A program made the translations under genes and the position numbers. Below the pieces are notes generated by a model. The model saw only the letters and a program-made list of their open reading frames with translations, had not been told where the DNA came from and searched no databases. From IMG/VR virus record IMGVR_UViG_3300006752_000043, positions 1 to 50,696 of that record: a stretch of 50,696 bases of DNA. One strand, written 5' to 3'. Source of the DNA: a virus. Below, piece after piece: positions 43,521 through 50,696 of this stretch (position 1 is the stretch's first letter; the number at the start of each line of letters is the position of its first letter).

Positions 43521-44515
43521 TGAGAATTGCTATTACTGGAGAAAAAGGTTTTATTGCAACTAACCTAGCAAAAGAAATTGAAGATCAAGGACATGAATTT
43601 GTATCGTTAGACAACTCAAGCTTTGCAAATGAAAACATGATTTATACAGAGTCAGGAGAAGTTTGTGTTTATAGCAACAGCGTTGAACAATGGACTAATT
43701 TATTTGAATCAACAAAGCTTGACTGTATTGTTCATAATGCTGCTGTCGTAGGAACAGATGTTGTTGCTCTTAATCCTGATCATTCTATCATGACAAACGT
43801 ATTAGGTACGCAAAGAATAACTAATGCAGCTAATAATACTAAGATTTTAAATGTATATATAGGAACAACAGTGATCTACGATACACTTAAATATCAAGAA
43901 GAGCCAATCAAAGAATCAAGCGATATTCATCCAAGGACTTTGTATGCTACACAAAAATATGCAGGAGAAATGTTTGTAAGAAACTCATCTGATAATTGGC
44001 TCGTTATGAGGCCGTTATTCGCTTATGGCGGCGAAGGAGATATGAATTCTTTAATTGCAAAAACAATGTTTGCTTTAAAAAACAATGTAAAAGAATTAGA
44101 CATGTTCTTAGATCCACAAAAAACAAAAGACTATATGCATGTTTCTGACTTTTGTAAGGCAATTATGATTGCTATTAAAAGCAATGTTAGAAATCAACAT
44201 TTTAACATTACAGCAAACCAGCCTTATAATACACAAGGCATTGTTGATATGATCCATAGAATAACAGGTCTTAATCCTAACAAAATTATTAAGTGGTATC
44301 CTGAAACTGATTATTTAGGGAATCACATTCTTACAGAAAATAAATTTGATTATTTTTTTGATTGCAGAAGAAAAATTTCATTAGTTGAAGGAATTAAAAT
44401 GTCTTGGGAATCAATTATTTCTGCAGAAGAAAATTATAATCCTTTAAAATATTTAGAGCAAGCAAAGAAAGAAAACAAAGATCTGTTAAAGTATTTTCCT
44501 AAAATAGAAAGCTAA
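43520..44515 (+). CDS. NAD-dependent epimerase/dehydratase (extended SDR family)
   Basis: 331 residues. The Rossmann dinucleotide motif is AITGEKGFIATNLA at the N-terminus; the catalytic Tyr-x-x-x-Lys is YATQKYAGE (about residue 152), after a Thr-rich strand YIGTTVIYD. LVMRPLFAYGGEGD and DYMHVSDFCKAI are typical of sugar-nucleotide epimerase/dehydratases. Which sugar nucleotide it acts on cannot be told. It could alter host surface sugars or make sugar for phage DNA or virion modification. It begins 1 nt into the previous stop and is 1 nt before the zinc-finger nuclease gene. Confidence 0.85.
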   Translation: MRIAITGEKGFIATNLAKEIEDQGHEFVSLDNSSFANENMIYTESGEVCVYSNSVEQWTNLFESTKLDCIVHNAAVVGTDVVALNPDHSIMTNVLGTQRITNAANNTKILNVYIGTTVIYDTLKYQEEPIKESSDIHPRTLYATQKYAGEMFVRNSSDNWLVMRPLFAYGGEGDMNSLIAKTMFALKNNVKELDMFLDPQKTKDYMHVSDFCKAIMIAIKSNVRNQHFNITANQPYNTQGIVDMIHRITGLNPNKIIKWYPETDYLGNHILTENKFDYFFDCRRKISLVEGIKMSWESIISAEENYNPLKYLEQAKKENKDLLKYFPKIES

Positions 44516-44516
44516 A

Positions 44517-45302
44517 ATGAAAAATAATTTAAAGTGTATCGAATGCGGTAAAGAATATTATAGGCCTCCTTCTAAACAAGCAAATAGCAAATTTTGTAGT
44601 GCTTCTTGTAGAAATAAACACTTGTCAAAAAGCAAAAGAAAAGAAAAAGTAATTGTAAAGTGCAAAAATTGCAATATTGAATTTAAAAAATATAAAGACA
44701 GCAATAAAAAATATTGTAATAGAAAGTGTTATAAAGAAGATGTGTTAGTAGAAAGAGTAGAAAAAAAATGTCCTACTTGCGGAGATATGTTTAAAAAATC
44801 AAAGAACAGAATGACAAAGTATTGCTCTAAATCTTGCCTAAATGAAGCACAATCTTCAGGGCTGCAAGAAATTCCTTCAAACGGAAGAATGGGTTTTAGA
44901 AGAGATTTAAATCCTAACTACTTTTTTAAATCTTCTTTAGAAGCTGATTATGCTAGATGGTGTGAAGCAATAGGTAAAAATTATATTTATGAGCATAAAA
45001 CTTTCACTTTAAACATAAACGGTAAAGAAAAAAAATATACTCCTGACTTTTATCATCCTGATGATAATTTATATGTTGAAACAAAAGCAATGAGAATAGA
45101 CAAGAAGTTTGGCGGGAATCTTAATGCTGTAGACGTTTTAAAAAGTCAAGGTGTTAATATAGAAGTTTTAACAATGAGAGAATTTTATAAAAACATAAAA
45201 CTTTCAAATCATTACTGGTTAGTAGAAAACATAGAAAATAAAAACTATTTAGGCACTAGACATCTTATCTATTTGAAGAAGAAAAGCCAAAATGGAAAAT
45301 GA
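44517..45302 (+). CDS. Zinc-finger protein with PD-(D/E)XK-like nuclease domain
   Basis: 261 residues. Three Cys4-type fingers occupy the first about 115 residues: CIECG...FCSASC, CKNCN...YCNRKC and CPTCG...YCSKSC. The C-terminal part has KSSLEADYARWCEAIG, then KYTPDFYHPDDNLYVETKA, i.e. an upstream Glu, P-D, and E-x-K with the spacing of a PD-(D/E)XK nuclease. This looks like a free-standing endonuclease that binds DNA through its fingers, akin to phage homing-type or restriction-like nucleases. The target is unknown. It may use the tight operon to be co-transferred, or act in host DNA breakdown. It overlaps the next ORF by 11 nt. Confidence 0.72.
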   Translation: MKNNLKCIECGKEYYRPPSKQANSKFCSASCRNKHLSKSKRKEKVIVKCKNCNIEFKKYKDSNKKYCNRKCYKEDVLVERVEKKCPTCGDMFKKSKNRMTKYCSKSCLNEAQSSGLQEIPSNGRMGFRRDLNPNYFFKSSLEADYARWCEAIGKNYIYEHKTFTLNINGKEKKYTPDFYHPDDNLYVETKAMRIDKKFGGNLNAVDVLKSQGVNIEVLTMREFYKNIKLSNHYWLVENIENKNYLGTRHLIYLKKKSQNGK

Positions 45303-45498
45303 ATTAAATATAGGCAATCTTGTTAAAATAAGAAAATTTGATACAAGTAGATTTGATGAAAAGTATCAACCTTATAGTATTGGTATTGTTGTAGAAATAG
45401 ATAAGATTAAAAGGATGTCAATAGTGCCAAGAGCTCTAATTCTATGTAAATCAAAAGTATTAGACACACCTACTTTTTATTTGGAAAAAATACAGTGA
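45292..45498 (+). CDS. Small SH3-like protein (68 residues)
   Basis: The ATG overlaps the previous gene. NIGNLVKIRKFD, YSIGIVVEID and a final FYLEKIQ are alternating strands suggesting an SH3-type barrel; the order resembles the ORFs at 42787 and 45495. Ends GTGA, overlapping the next ORF by 4 nt. Function unknown. Confidence 0.5.
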   Translation: MENELNIGNLVKIRKFDTSRFDEKYQPYSIGIVVEIDKIKRMSIVPRALILCKSKVLDTPTFYLEKIQ

Positions 45499-45674
45499 AT
45501 TTTAATAAATACGACATAGTTCATGTTAAAGATAAAGGAAATAAAAAAATAGGTGTTATCTTAGAAAAGCATGAAGATCAAAAACTTTTAGTTTGTACAG
45601 ATAAAACTATTTATAAAGTTCTCGTAGATAACAAAATAACTACTTATCTAAACTACCACTTCAGCAAAGTATAA
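45495..45674 (+). CDS. Small SH3-like protein (59 residues, GTG start)
   Basis: GTG 45495 sits in the stop of the previous ORF (GTGA) and the frame runs to TAA 45672-45674. NFNKYDIVHVKDKGNKK, IGVILEKHED and YLNYHFSKV give the same strand pattern as its neighbour. It is the last + strand gene of this block; the convergent - strand gene ends 16 nt further on. Confidence 0.5.
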   Translation: MNFNKYDIVHVKDKGNKKIGVILEKHEDQKLLVCTDKTIYKVLVDNKITTYLNYHFSKV

Positions 45675-45706
45675 TGATAAATTAAACATTTTATTTGATT
45701 ATCATT
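45673..45706. terminator. Weak inverted repeat between convergent genes
   Basis: AATGATAA (45673-45680) and TTATCATT (45699-45706) are perfect 8-bp arms around an 18-nt AT-rich loop, with T-rich flank on the right. It could slow transcription from both sides, but it has only one G/C pair per arm. Confidence 0.25.
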
Positions 45707-47373
45707 TTTATGTACTTCTTTAAGCTTGATTCAAAAATATAACTGTGCTTATCTTTTAACTGAGGTATTATAAGTCTAAACGAAGTAGATTTACTTATTA
45801 TGTTTCGAATAATTTTAATTACATTTTCATAGCCAGGGTTACTTGAATATTTTCTTAAATCAAAATTTTCTAGTAAGGAAAAAAGAAAAGAATTAGCAGA
45901 TTCTGATTCGTGCCCAAATTCATCTATTGCATTTAATATTTGTTCTATATCTTCAAACAATATTTCGTTATGGAACATATACTCTGAGAATGGGCTGGAA
46001 GTTATTTCTTTGTTTTTTATAATATCAATTGAAAATTCAATTAATTGTTTTTTCAAAGAAGGATCTTCTAAGAAATTATTATTATAATCTACATTAGAGT
46101 AAATTATGCAATTCCAGAATTCGCATAAATAAAAAGCATCATCTTTATACGTTTTTAAAAAATAATCAATTAAGCTTAACTTATTATTTAACTCAATTAT
46201 GTCTTCTCTTTCAAAAACTATAAGAGGTAGTGGTGAATAGTCACCTGTAATGTCCAGTTCTATTTCTGTTTCTTTATAGTTTTTTATAATATAATTAATT
46301 ATTTCTTTGTCATCTGAATGTTTTAGATAAATACACATTTGACTGTTTTTTGTAGATTCTTCGCTTTCTAGCATTTTTTCGTCTTGCTTGACAATGTCAA
46401 TTGTAGCTTTTTTTGCCATTTCTTCTATTGATGTTTCTTTTTTAGTAAGAGCATGACCTTTAATAGCATTTATTATTTTTTGATTATTTATTGTTTGACA
46501 AACTTCTTCGTATGATGATAATCCTTCATGTCTATTATTTGCATTAACAGTTGATCCTCCTTCAAATTTTATTTCAACTATATCTTTTTCTCCGCTAGAA
46601 ACTTCATATGATTCTGGATCATTTTTTATTAAGCTTATACAGATTCTTCTATAGGCATCATCTATTCTATAACCTTTGTTTTTTATAAAATAATACATGT
46701 GCAAATTACCAGCATACATTGGAAATCTATTGCCTTCATAAGAAGCAGTACACCAATTAACTCTTCCTATTTGTGTTCCTTTGTCGTCAACTTCGTAATT
46801 TTCTTCAGCGCCATCATGCAAACCTACAGCCCAGCTTATAGAGCCTAAAATAGTTTTTGGGTAAACTACTGTCCAATCGTTTCCAACATATATTACTTCA
46901 AAATCACTTGTTTTGTTTTTTGAATTTTCTGACCAAATCATGTTGCTTTTAAGATTTGCTCTGTTTCTGCACTTTTCTCTAAATTTCGTTCTAGTACTAC
47001 TCTTTTTTTCTTCTAACTTGGATTCATAAAAACCTCTTAGCTCACTTGAAGTAATGTCTCCTGCACTTATTTTTCTTTTTATTTCACTATCTACATTAGT
47101 ATAAAACACAGAAAATTTTTCAATTGCATCAAGAATATGCTCTATAGGTTCATCATTACTTGTCAAGTCTGAATGTATTACATTGCTAAATTTAGAATAT
47201 ATTTTATTCCATTTGTTTTCAAGTCTTGAAAACACTTTGTTTTGATCACTTTTACTTAAGTTTCTACTATTTGAAATTTCTAATTTTATTTTTTTCAAAG
47301 GAATATTTTGATTTTCAATTATGAAGTTTTGTTTCCATTCTACAAGTAGACTTTTAAATTCTTTTCTATACAC
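45691..47373 (-). CDS. Large protein with putative head-targeting N-terminus, shared WCT domain
   Basis: 560 residues starting at GTG 47373, which follows AAAGGACAAATC and gives YRKEFKSLLVEW in register with its two neighbours; the longer frame from 47415 is not conserved. The Leu-Val-Glu of the start segment matches the (I/L)-x-E rule of T4 gp21-type prohead proteases. The middle domain (WTVVYPKTILGSISWA, GRVNWCTASYEG, NLHMYYFIKNKG, RRICISLI, STVNANNRH) is shared with the gene at 48316-50625. The C-terminal half is helical with no recognised motif. The likely role is an internal virion protein delivered with the DNA; this is inferred. The gene at 47388 lies 14 nt upstream. Confidence 0.7.
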   Translation of the reverse strand: MYRKEFKSLLVEWKQNFIIENQNIPLKKIKLEISNSRNLSKSDQNKVFSRLENKWNKIYSKFSNVIHSDLTSNDEPIEHILDAIEKFSVFYTNVDSEIKRKISAGDITSSELRGFYESKLEEKKSSTRTKFREKCRNRANLKSNMIWSENSKNKTSDFEVIYVGNDWTVVYPKTILGSISWAVGLHDGAEENYEVDDKGTQIGRVNWCTASYEGNRFPMYAGNLHMYYFIKNKGYRIDDAYRRICISLIKNDPESYEVSSGEKDIVEIKFEGGSTVNANNRHEGLSSYEEVCQTINNQKIINAIKGHALTKKETSIEEMAKKATIDIVKQDEKMLESEESTKNSQMCIYLKHSDDKEIINYIIKNYKETEIELDITGDYSPLPLIVFEREDIIELNNKLSLIDYFLKTYKDDAFYLCEFWNCIIYSNVDYNNNFLEDPSLKKQLIEFSIDIIKNKEITSSPFSEYMFHNEILFEDIEQILNAIDEFGHESESANSFLFSLLENFDLRKYSSNPGYENVIKIIRNIISKSTSFRLIIPQLKDKHSYIFESSLKKYIKMIIK

Positions 47374-47387
47374 GATTTGTCCTTTTT

Positions 47388-48269
47388 TTAAGCATTTGTT
47401 ATTATTATAATACAATTATTAAAGACTCTTTTCAATTCATTAAACATTTTAAAAACAAAGTAATAAGAATCTGTAAAAGTTTTTTGCAAAACAGCTTTTT
47501 CTTCTTTAGAAAACTTATAACTTAAATTATTAATTTCTTGTTTTATTGTTTCTATATTTTTAATATAGCAGTAAGACATTATAGAAGCATGCAAGTCATT
47601 CATATCAGCTGTAGGAGTAAAATTTATTTCTTCAAAAAACTTTTTAATTAAACTACTACCAGCTGAAATTGCTATTGTTCCTTTTTTTAATATTTCATGC
47701 ACACTAATATTATTATTATTTACTTTTTCATGTGGTTTATCTAAATTTTCTAGATTTTTATTTATTATATTTAAAGAGGCATTAGAAAAATAAAGTTCTT
47801 GTGAGCTTATTCCACTAAAAAGAGTGTGCTCCATATCATGAAGAGTCCAACTATATATTAAAGATTCATCTTGATCGCTTAGATTTTGAGTAAAATCACC
47901 TTCAGTGAAATGAATAATAACACACTCGTCATTTGATGATACATTTAATACTTCACTAGATTTCTCTTCGTTGCCGCTAAAAATAAAAAAATCAGAAATC
48001 ATATCAATAACTTCATTGTTCTTAGGCAGAACTAATCCAAAATCAATGTATTCTTGATAAGCTACATCTTTTATTGACTCTACTTCATTTTCTTCTATTT
48101 TATCTTTGATAAAATCTAAAATACCTGTTATTTCTTCACTAGAAGGATTTACTAACCAGCCAGAAGATTTTTCCAAGTCAGAATGAAACTTTTCATTCTT
48201 TCCTCTTTCATTTATAAAGTTTTGATTCCATTCTGTTAGTAAGTTTTTAAACTCTTTTCTATTCATCAT
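47388..48269 (-). CDS. Protein with the shared N-terminal peptide, different body
   Basis: About 293 residues. I place the start at ATG 48269 (MMNRKEFKNLLTEWNQNF), because its position relative to AAAAGG is identical to that of the gene starting at 50625; the TTG at 48275 is upstream of the conserved block. After the peptide the sequence lacks the WCT domain of its neighbours; it has an acidic region, SWTLHDMEHTLFSGISSQEL and a long helical C-terminus. No known function. Cleavage after Leu-Thr-Glu (residues 11-13) would release a near full-length protein. The 5' end is a near copy of that of the 769-residue gene. Confidence 0.68.
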   Translation of the reverse strand: MMNRKEFKNLLTEWNQNFINERGKNEKFHSDLEKSSGWLVNPSSEEITGILDFIKDKIEENEVESIKDVAYQEYIDFGLVLPKNNEVIDMISDFFIFSGNEEKSSEVLNVSSNDECVIIHFTEGDFTQNLSDQDESLIYSWTLHDMEHTLFSGISSQELYFSNASLNIINKNLENLDKPHEKVNNNNISVHEILKKGTIAISAGSSLIKKFFEEINFTPTADMNDLHASIMSYCYIKNIETIKQEINNLSYKFSKEEKAVLQKTFTDSYYFVFKMFNELKRVFNNCIIIITNA

Positions 48270-48287
48270 TATCAATAACCTTTTATT
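48226..48287 (-). repeat. 62-nt 5' cassette, copy 1
   Basis: Running from the ribosome site through codon 14, this is 59/62 identical to 50582-50643. It contains AATAAAAGG, the start codons ATGATG and the codons for NRKEFKNLLTEW. Downstream sequences of the two genes do not match at nucleotide level. Confidence 0.9.
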
Positions 48288-48315
48288 GTAATTTTTATTT
48301 TTTAAACTAGAAAAA

Positions 48316-50625
48316 CTATAACAATCGTTTAATATAGTCTCTTAATAAACTTTCACCTGTTAAGTTTTGATACTGTGAAATTGTATCAGGATACTTTGCA
48401 GCAAATGCATTCTTATCAAACTCAGATCTTAAGTTGTCATAAATTATCTGAAGATCATTTGGCTCTAAACCTAAATCCACCAAGTCGTCTCTTTCAGATA
48501 AAAACTTCATAAATTTTGGTCTTATTTTTCCTTCTTCTATTATATTTCTTAAAACTATTCGTGTTGTTTCTATATCGAACTTACTTAAGTCTTTTCTTTT
48601 GACTATATCGACCTTCTGACGTTGTGCGCCTTCGACTGACATTGTGATTAATTCATCTTCTTCAGCTTTTTCGGCTGCAATTGTTAAAGGGTTTCTACTT
48701 TCTAAATTGTTTTTAGCTTCTTTTCTTACTTCACTATCTTTGTTTAAAATTAATTTTTTGAGCACATCATCTGGTGTTCTTTTGTTTTTTGCAAGTTCTA
48801 AGTAATAACTTAACCCTTGCATAGAGCTTTTTGAAGCTAAATTATATATGTTTTCAAACAATTCTACAGGTAATTTATCATGATTAATAACATCAATATA
48901 ATCAATATCTAAATCATCAGTAACATACCCGTAAGGATCATCAGGAGGCAATATCTTTTCAAAAAATTTATTTGAAATAGCTTCAGGAAGAAGCTTGTCA
49001 CGAAGTATAAAACCCCTTGCTACATAGTCAATATTTTCAAATTCAATATAACTAAAAAACAAAGTATAGACAGATTGATCTTTTTTTCTTATTCCTTCAT
49101 CTACCTTGTCGTAAAAATATTCAACTGCAGATGTAAAGTCACCTTGAATATACTCTTCAAGAACTTCTTTCATTATTTCTTGAGCTTCCTCGTCTAACTC
49201 GCTAAATCTTGAATATTTGATTACACTTAAACATGCATTATATTGAATCTCTTCTCTTAAAAAATCAAACTCAAGTTTTACTTTATAGTCATATTCATCT
49301 TTAATTATTGTATTTAAGACATCTGGAGGACAAGCACTATTTGAAACTAGTATTTTGTAATAGTTAACAGAATGTTTATTTTCAGGTAAAGCTTTAATTT
49401 TATCAAAAGGGCAGTTTTCGTTTGATATTAATCCATCTATAATTTTTTGATCAGTTTCAGTTTTAAGTAAATCTGATATGTTTTCACTATTTAAATGTCT
49501 TGACTTGATTGCAATATTTCTTAACACTTTATTATCTTCATGAACTAAATCTTTGTTTACTATTTTTTCTGCATCCATTGAATGCATAAGTATATTTTCA
49601 AGTTCACTTGCAAATAATTCAATATTATCTTGATTTGCTGCTTTTAATATTTTATATTGCTCAAAATTTACTGACTCATAATAAGATATCGGATCTATTT
49701 CAAGACGCTCAGGCTTTTCAGCATCTTTTATTAAGTCATTAAACCTGCTTCCAATATAACTTCTAAGATTTTTTTCGTCAGTTACTTGATTATTACCGTT
49801 TACAGATGCATTGCCTCCTTTAAAACCAACAGTGCTATCTTTTTTAAAGAAGCTTATACATAATTTTCTATCTAGATCTTGTACATTCATATTTTTCTTT
49901 ATACAATAGTACATATGAAGATTAGCTTGTCTATGGTAATTTAAAAACATGTTTCCGCTAGGTTTGTTTTTCTTTGGCACTATACTTGTGCACCAGTTTA
50001 TTGCACCAATGTTGTCACCTACTCCTGCCTTTACAGTTGTATCGTATTCTAATCTTTCTCCATTCCAAAATGATCTTGCTAAACTAATTGATCCTTTTAT
50101 AGTTTTAGGATAACATATAATCCACTCGTCATCGTTTAAAATGACTTCAAAGTCAGGATTAATATCACCTTGGCTTAAACATTCTATAAAAATACTTGAA
50201 TTTAGATTTAAGTCTGATCTAGCCTCTAAAAAATTTTTTACATCGTTATATGTTGTTGTTTTTGGTTCATCGTCTTTATCGTTATATATTGTGATATCAG
50301 GTGTTAACTTTATTCTAAAGCCACCTGGCACATTTACAATTGCTTCACCCTTTTTATACCACTTATTCTTTATAGATGATTCATAATCTTGATATAAACC
50401 TAAAATATCATCTAAAGAGTGCGCTTGATCAGACTGATAAGTATTAATAATCACTTTTAAAAAATTTTGGTCTTGAGAAGCTTTTTTATTATTTTTAAGA
50501 ATGTTATAATCATCTTCTCCAATAACTTCTATAACTTCATCTCGACTTATTTCTAACAATAGATTGTTATTTATAAGATTTTTCCATTCTGTTAATAAGT
50601 TTTTAAACTCTTTTCTATTCATCAT
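48316..50625 (-). CDS. Large protein with putative head-targeting N-terminus, WCT domain and repeats
   Basis: 769 residues from ATG 50625 (MMNRKEFKNLLTEWKNLI), with AAAAGG upstream. The N-terminus matches the pattern of T4 internal proteins (basic residue, E-F, then hydrophobics and (I/L)-x-E). Residues about 175-310 hold the shared domain: WIICYPKTIKGSISLARSFW, GAINWCTSIV, MFLNYHRQANLHMYYCIKK, RKLCISFF, GGNASVNGNNQ. Residues about 360-650 look like helical repeats of the HEAT/LRV sort (VNYYKILVSNSACPPDVLNT; YYLELAKNKRTPDDVLKKLI). The C-terminus is helical. A DNA-co-injected or head-internal role is proposed from the N-terminus; the catalytic role, if any, is unknown. Confidence 0.7.
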   Translation of the reverse strand: MMNRKEFKNLLTEWKNLINNNLLLEISRDEVIEVIGEDDYNILKNNKKASQDQNFLKVIINTYQSDQAHSLDDILGLYQDYESSIKNKWYKKGEAIVNVPGGFRIKLTPDITIYNDKDDEPKTTTYNDVKNFLEARSDLNLNSSIFIECLSQGDINPDFEVILNDDEWIICYPKTIKGSISLARSFWNGERLEYDTTVKAGVGDNIGAINWCTSIVPKKNKPSGNMFLNYHRQANLHMYYCIKKNMNVQDLDRKLCISFFKKDSTVGFKGGNASVNGNNQVTDEKNLRSYIGSRFNDLIKDAEKPERLEIDPISYYESVNFEQYKILKAANQDNIELFASELENILMHSMDAEKIVNKDLVHEDNKVLRNIAIKSRHLNSENISDLLKTETDQKIIDGLISNENCPFDKIKALPENKHSVNYYKILVSNSACPPDVLNTIIKDEYDYKVKLEFDFLREEIQYNACLSVIKYSRFSELDEEAQEIMKEVLEEYIQGDFTSAVEYFYDKVDEGIRKKDQSVYTLFFSYIEFENIDYVARGFILRDKLLPEAISNKFFEKILPPDDPYGYVTDDLDIDYIDVINHDKLPVELFENIYNLASKSSMQGLSYYLELAKNKRTPDDVLKKLILNKDSEVRKEAKNNLESRNPLTIAAEKAEEDELITMSVEGAQRQKVDIVKRKDLSKFDIETTRIVLRNIIEEGKIRPKFMKFLSERDDLVDLGLEPNDLQIIYDNLRSEFDKNAFAAKYPDTISQYQNLTGESLLRDYIKRLL

Positions 50626-50643
50626 TATTAATAGCCTTTTATT
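50582..50643 (-). repeat. 62-nt 5' cassette, copy 2
   Basis: The copy of 48226-48287 at the start of the 769-residue gene: identical ribosome site, start codons and first 14 codons apart from three substitutions, two in the spacer before the ATG and one silent Leu codon. Confidence 0.9.
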
Positions 50644-50652
50644 ATAGCACTC

Positions 50653-50683
50653 ACGTGTATATTTTTCATTTTATAATTATAAT
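50653..50683 (+). promoter_or_regulatory. Promoter P5, ACGTGTATA-N16-TATAAT, pointing out of the window
   Basis: ACGTGTATA at 50653-50661 (7 of 9 match to TCGTGTAAA) is followed after 16 nt by TATAAT at 50678-50683. It is divergent from the - strand gene starting at 50625 and should drive + strand genes beyond the right edge. Confidence 0.55.
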
Positions 50684-50696
50684 TGTGTATATAAAT

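Noticed and set aside
47360-47380. TCGTGTATA on the - strand near 47370
   Set aside because: No TATAAT lies 15-17 nt downstream; the motif coincides with the ribosome site and GTG start of the 560-residue gene.
1-50696. tRNA genes, CRISPR arrays, insertion sequences, integrase or attachment sites
   Set aside because: I looked for cloverleaf-like GC-richer stretches, regularly spaced repeats, transposase motifs and terminal duplications and saw none. A covariance-model scan would be needed to exclude tRNAs fully.

Overview
The window is one AT-rich (roughly 70% A+T) segment of a tailed phage with a contractile tail (myovirus, T4-like in gene content, Caudoviricetes). There is no chromosomal gene, tRNA, rRNA, CRISPR array or insertion sequence in it. 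Evidence for the assignment: tail sheath proteins, a T4 gp19-type tail tube, a gp26-type protein, a tape measure protein, a LysM-like gp53-type baseplate protein and a hub protein, together with UvsX, gp32-type SSB, gp41-type helicase, FEN-type exonuclease and class Ia ribonucleotide reductase. The host cannot be told from the sequence. Genes are tightly packed, many with 1-20 nt overlaps, and no gene-free stretch exceeds about 120 nt.

Layout. (1) 1-25642, + strand, tail module: the end of one sheath-like gene, a second giant sheath-like gene carrying an inserted block of beta-rich repeats, the tube, a third sheath-like gene, gp26-like protein with an overlapping start-less ORF that looks like a frameshift extension, tape measure, a tube-cap-like protein, a LysM-like protein and a 1960-residue hub-like protein. 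(2) 25665-32464, + strand, replication and recombination: a very short PolA-type polymerase, a degenerate HD-like protein, gp32-like SSB, UvsX, FEN exonuclease, replicative helicase, dUTPase. (3) 32479-45674, + strand, nucleotide metabolism and accessory genes: NrdA, NrdB, a redoxin, a ClpP-like protease, an acidic repeat protein, an amidase endolysin, ThyX, a MazG/dUTPase-like protein, a second divergent ThyX-like protein, a nucleoside deoxyribosyltransferase-like protein, an SDR epimerase, a zinc-finger nuclease and several tiny ORFs. (4) 45691-50625, - strand: three large proteins that share an N-terminal peptide resembling a T4 capsid-targeting sequence with a gp21-type cleavage site.

How it fits together: the replication genes and the dNTP supply genes (RNR, redoxin, dUTPase, ThyX, MazG-like) form a T4-style DNA synthesis set, but no family B polymerase is present here and the polymerase is a minimal family A form. 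Five sites share one promoter architecture, TCGTGTAAA (or near variant), 15-16 nt, then TATAAT. They sit before polA, the SSB gene, a small-gene operon at 39010, the second ThyX-like gene, and at the right edge of the window pointing outward.

Most worth following up: the promoter class; the apparent +1/-2 frameshift between the gp26-like gene and its extension just upstream of the tape measure gene; the family of - strand proteins with a nearly identical 62-nt 5' cassette and a putative head-targeting peptide; the three unequal sheath paralogs; and the ThyX-like/deoxyribosyltransferase pair.
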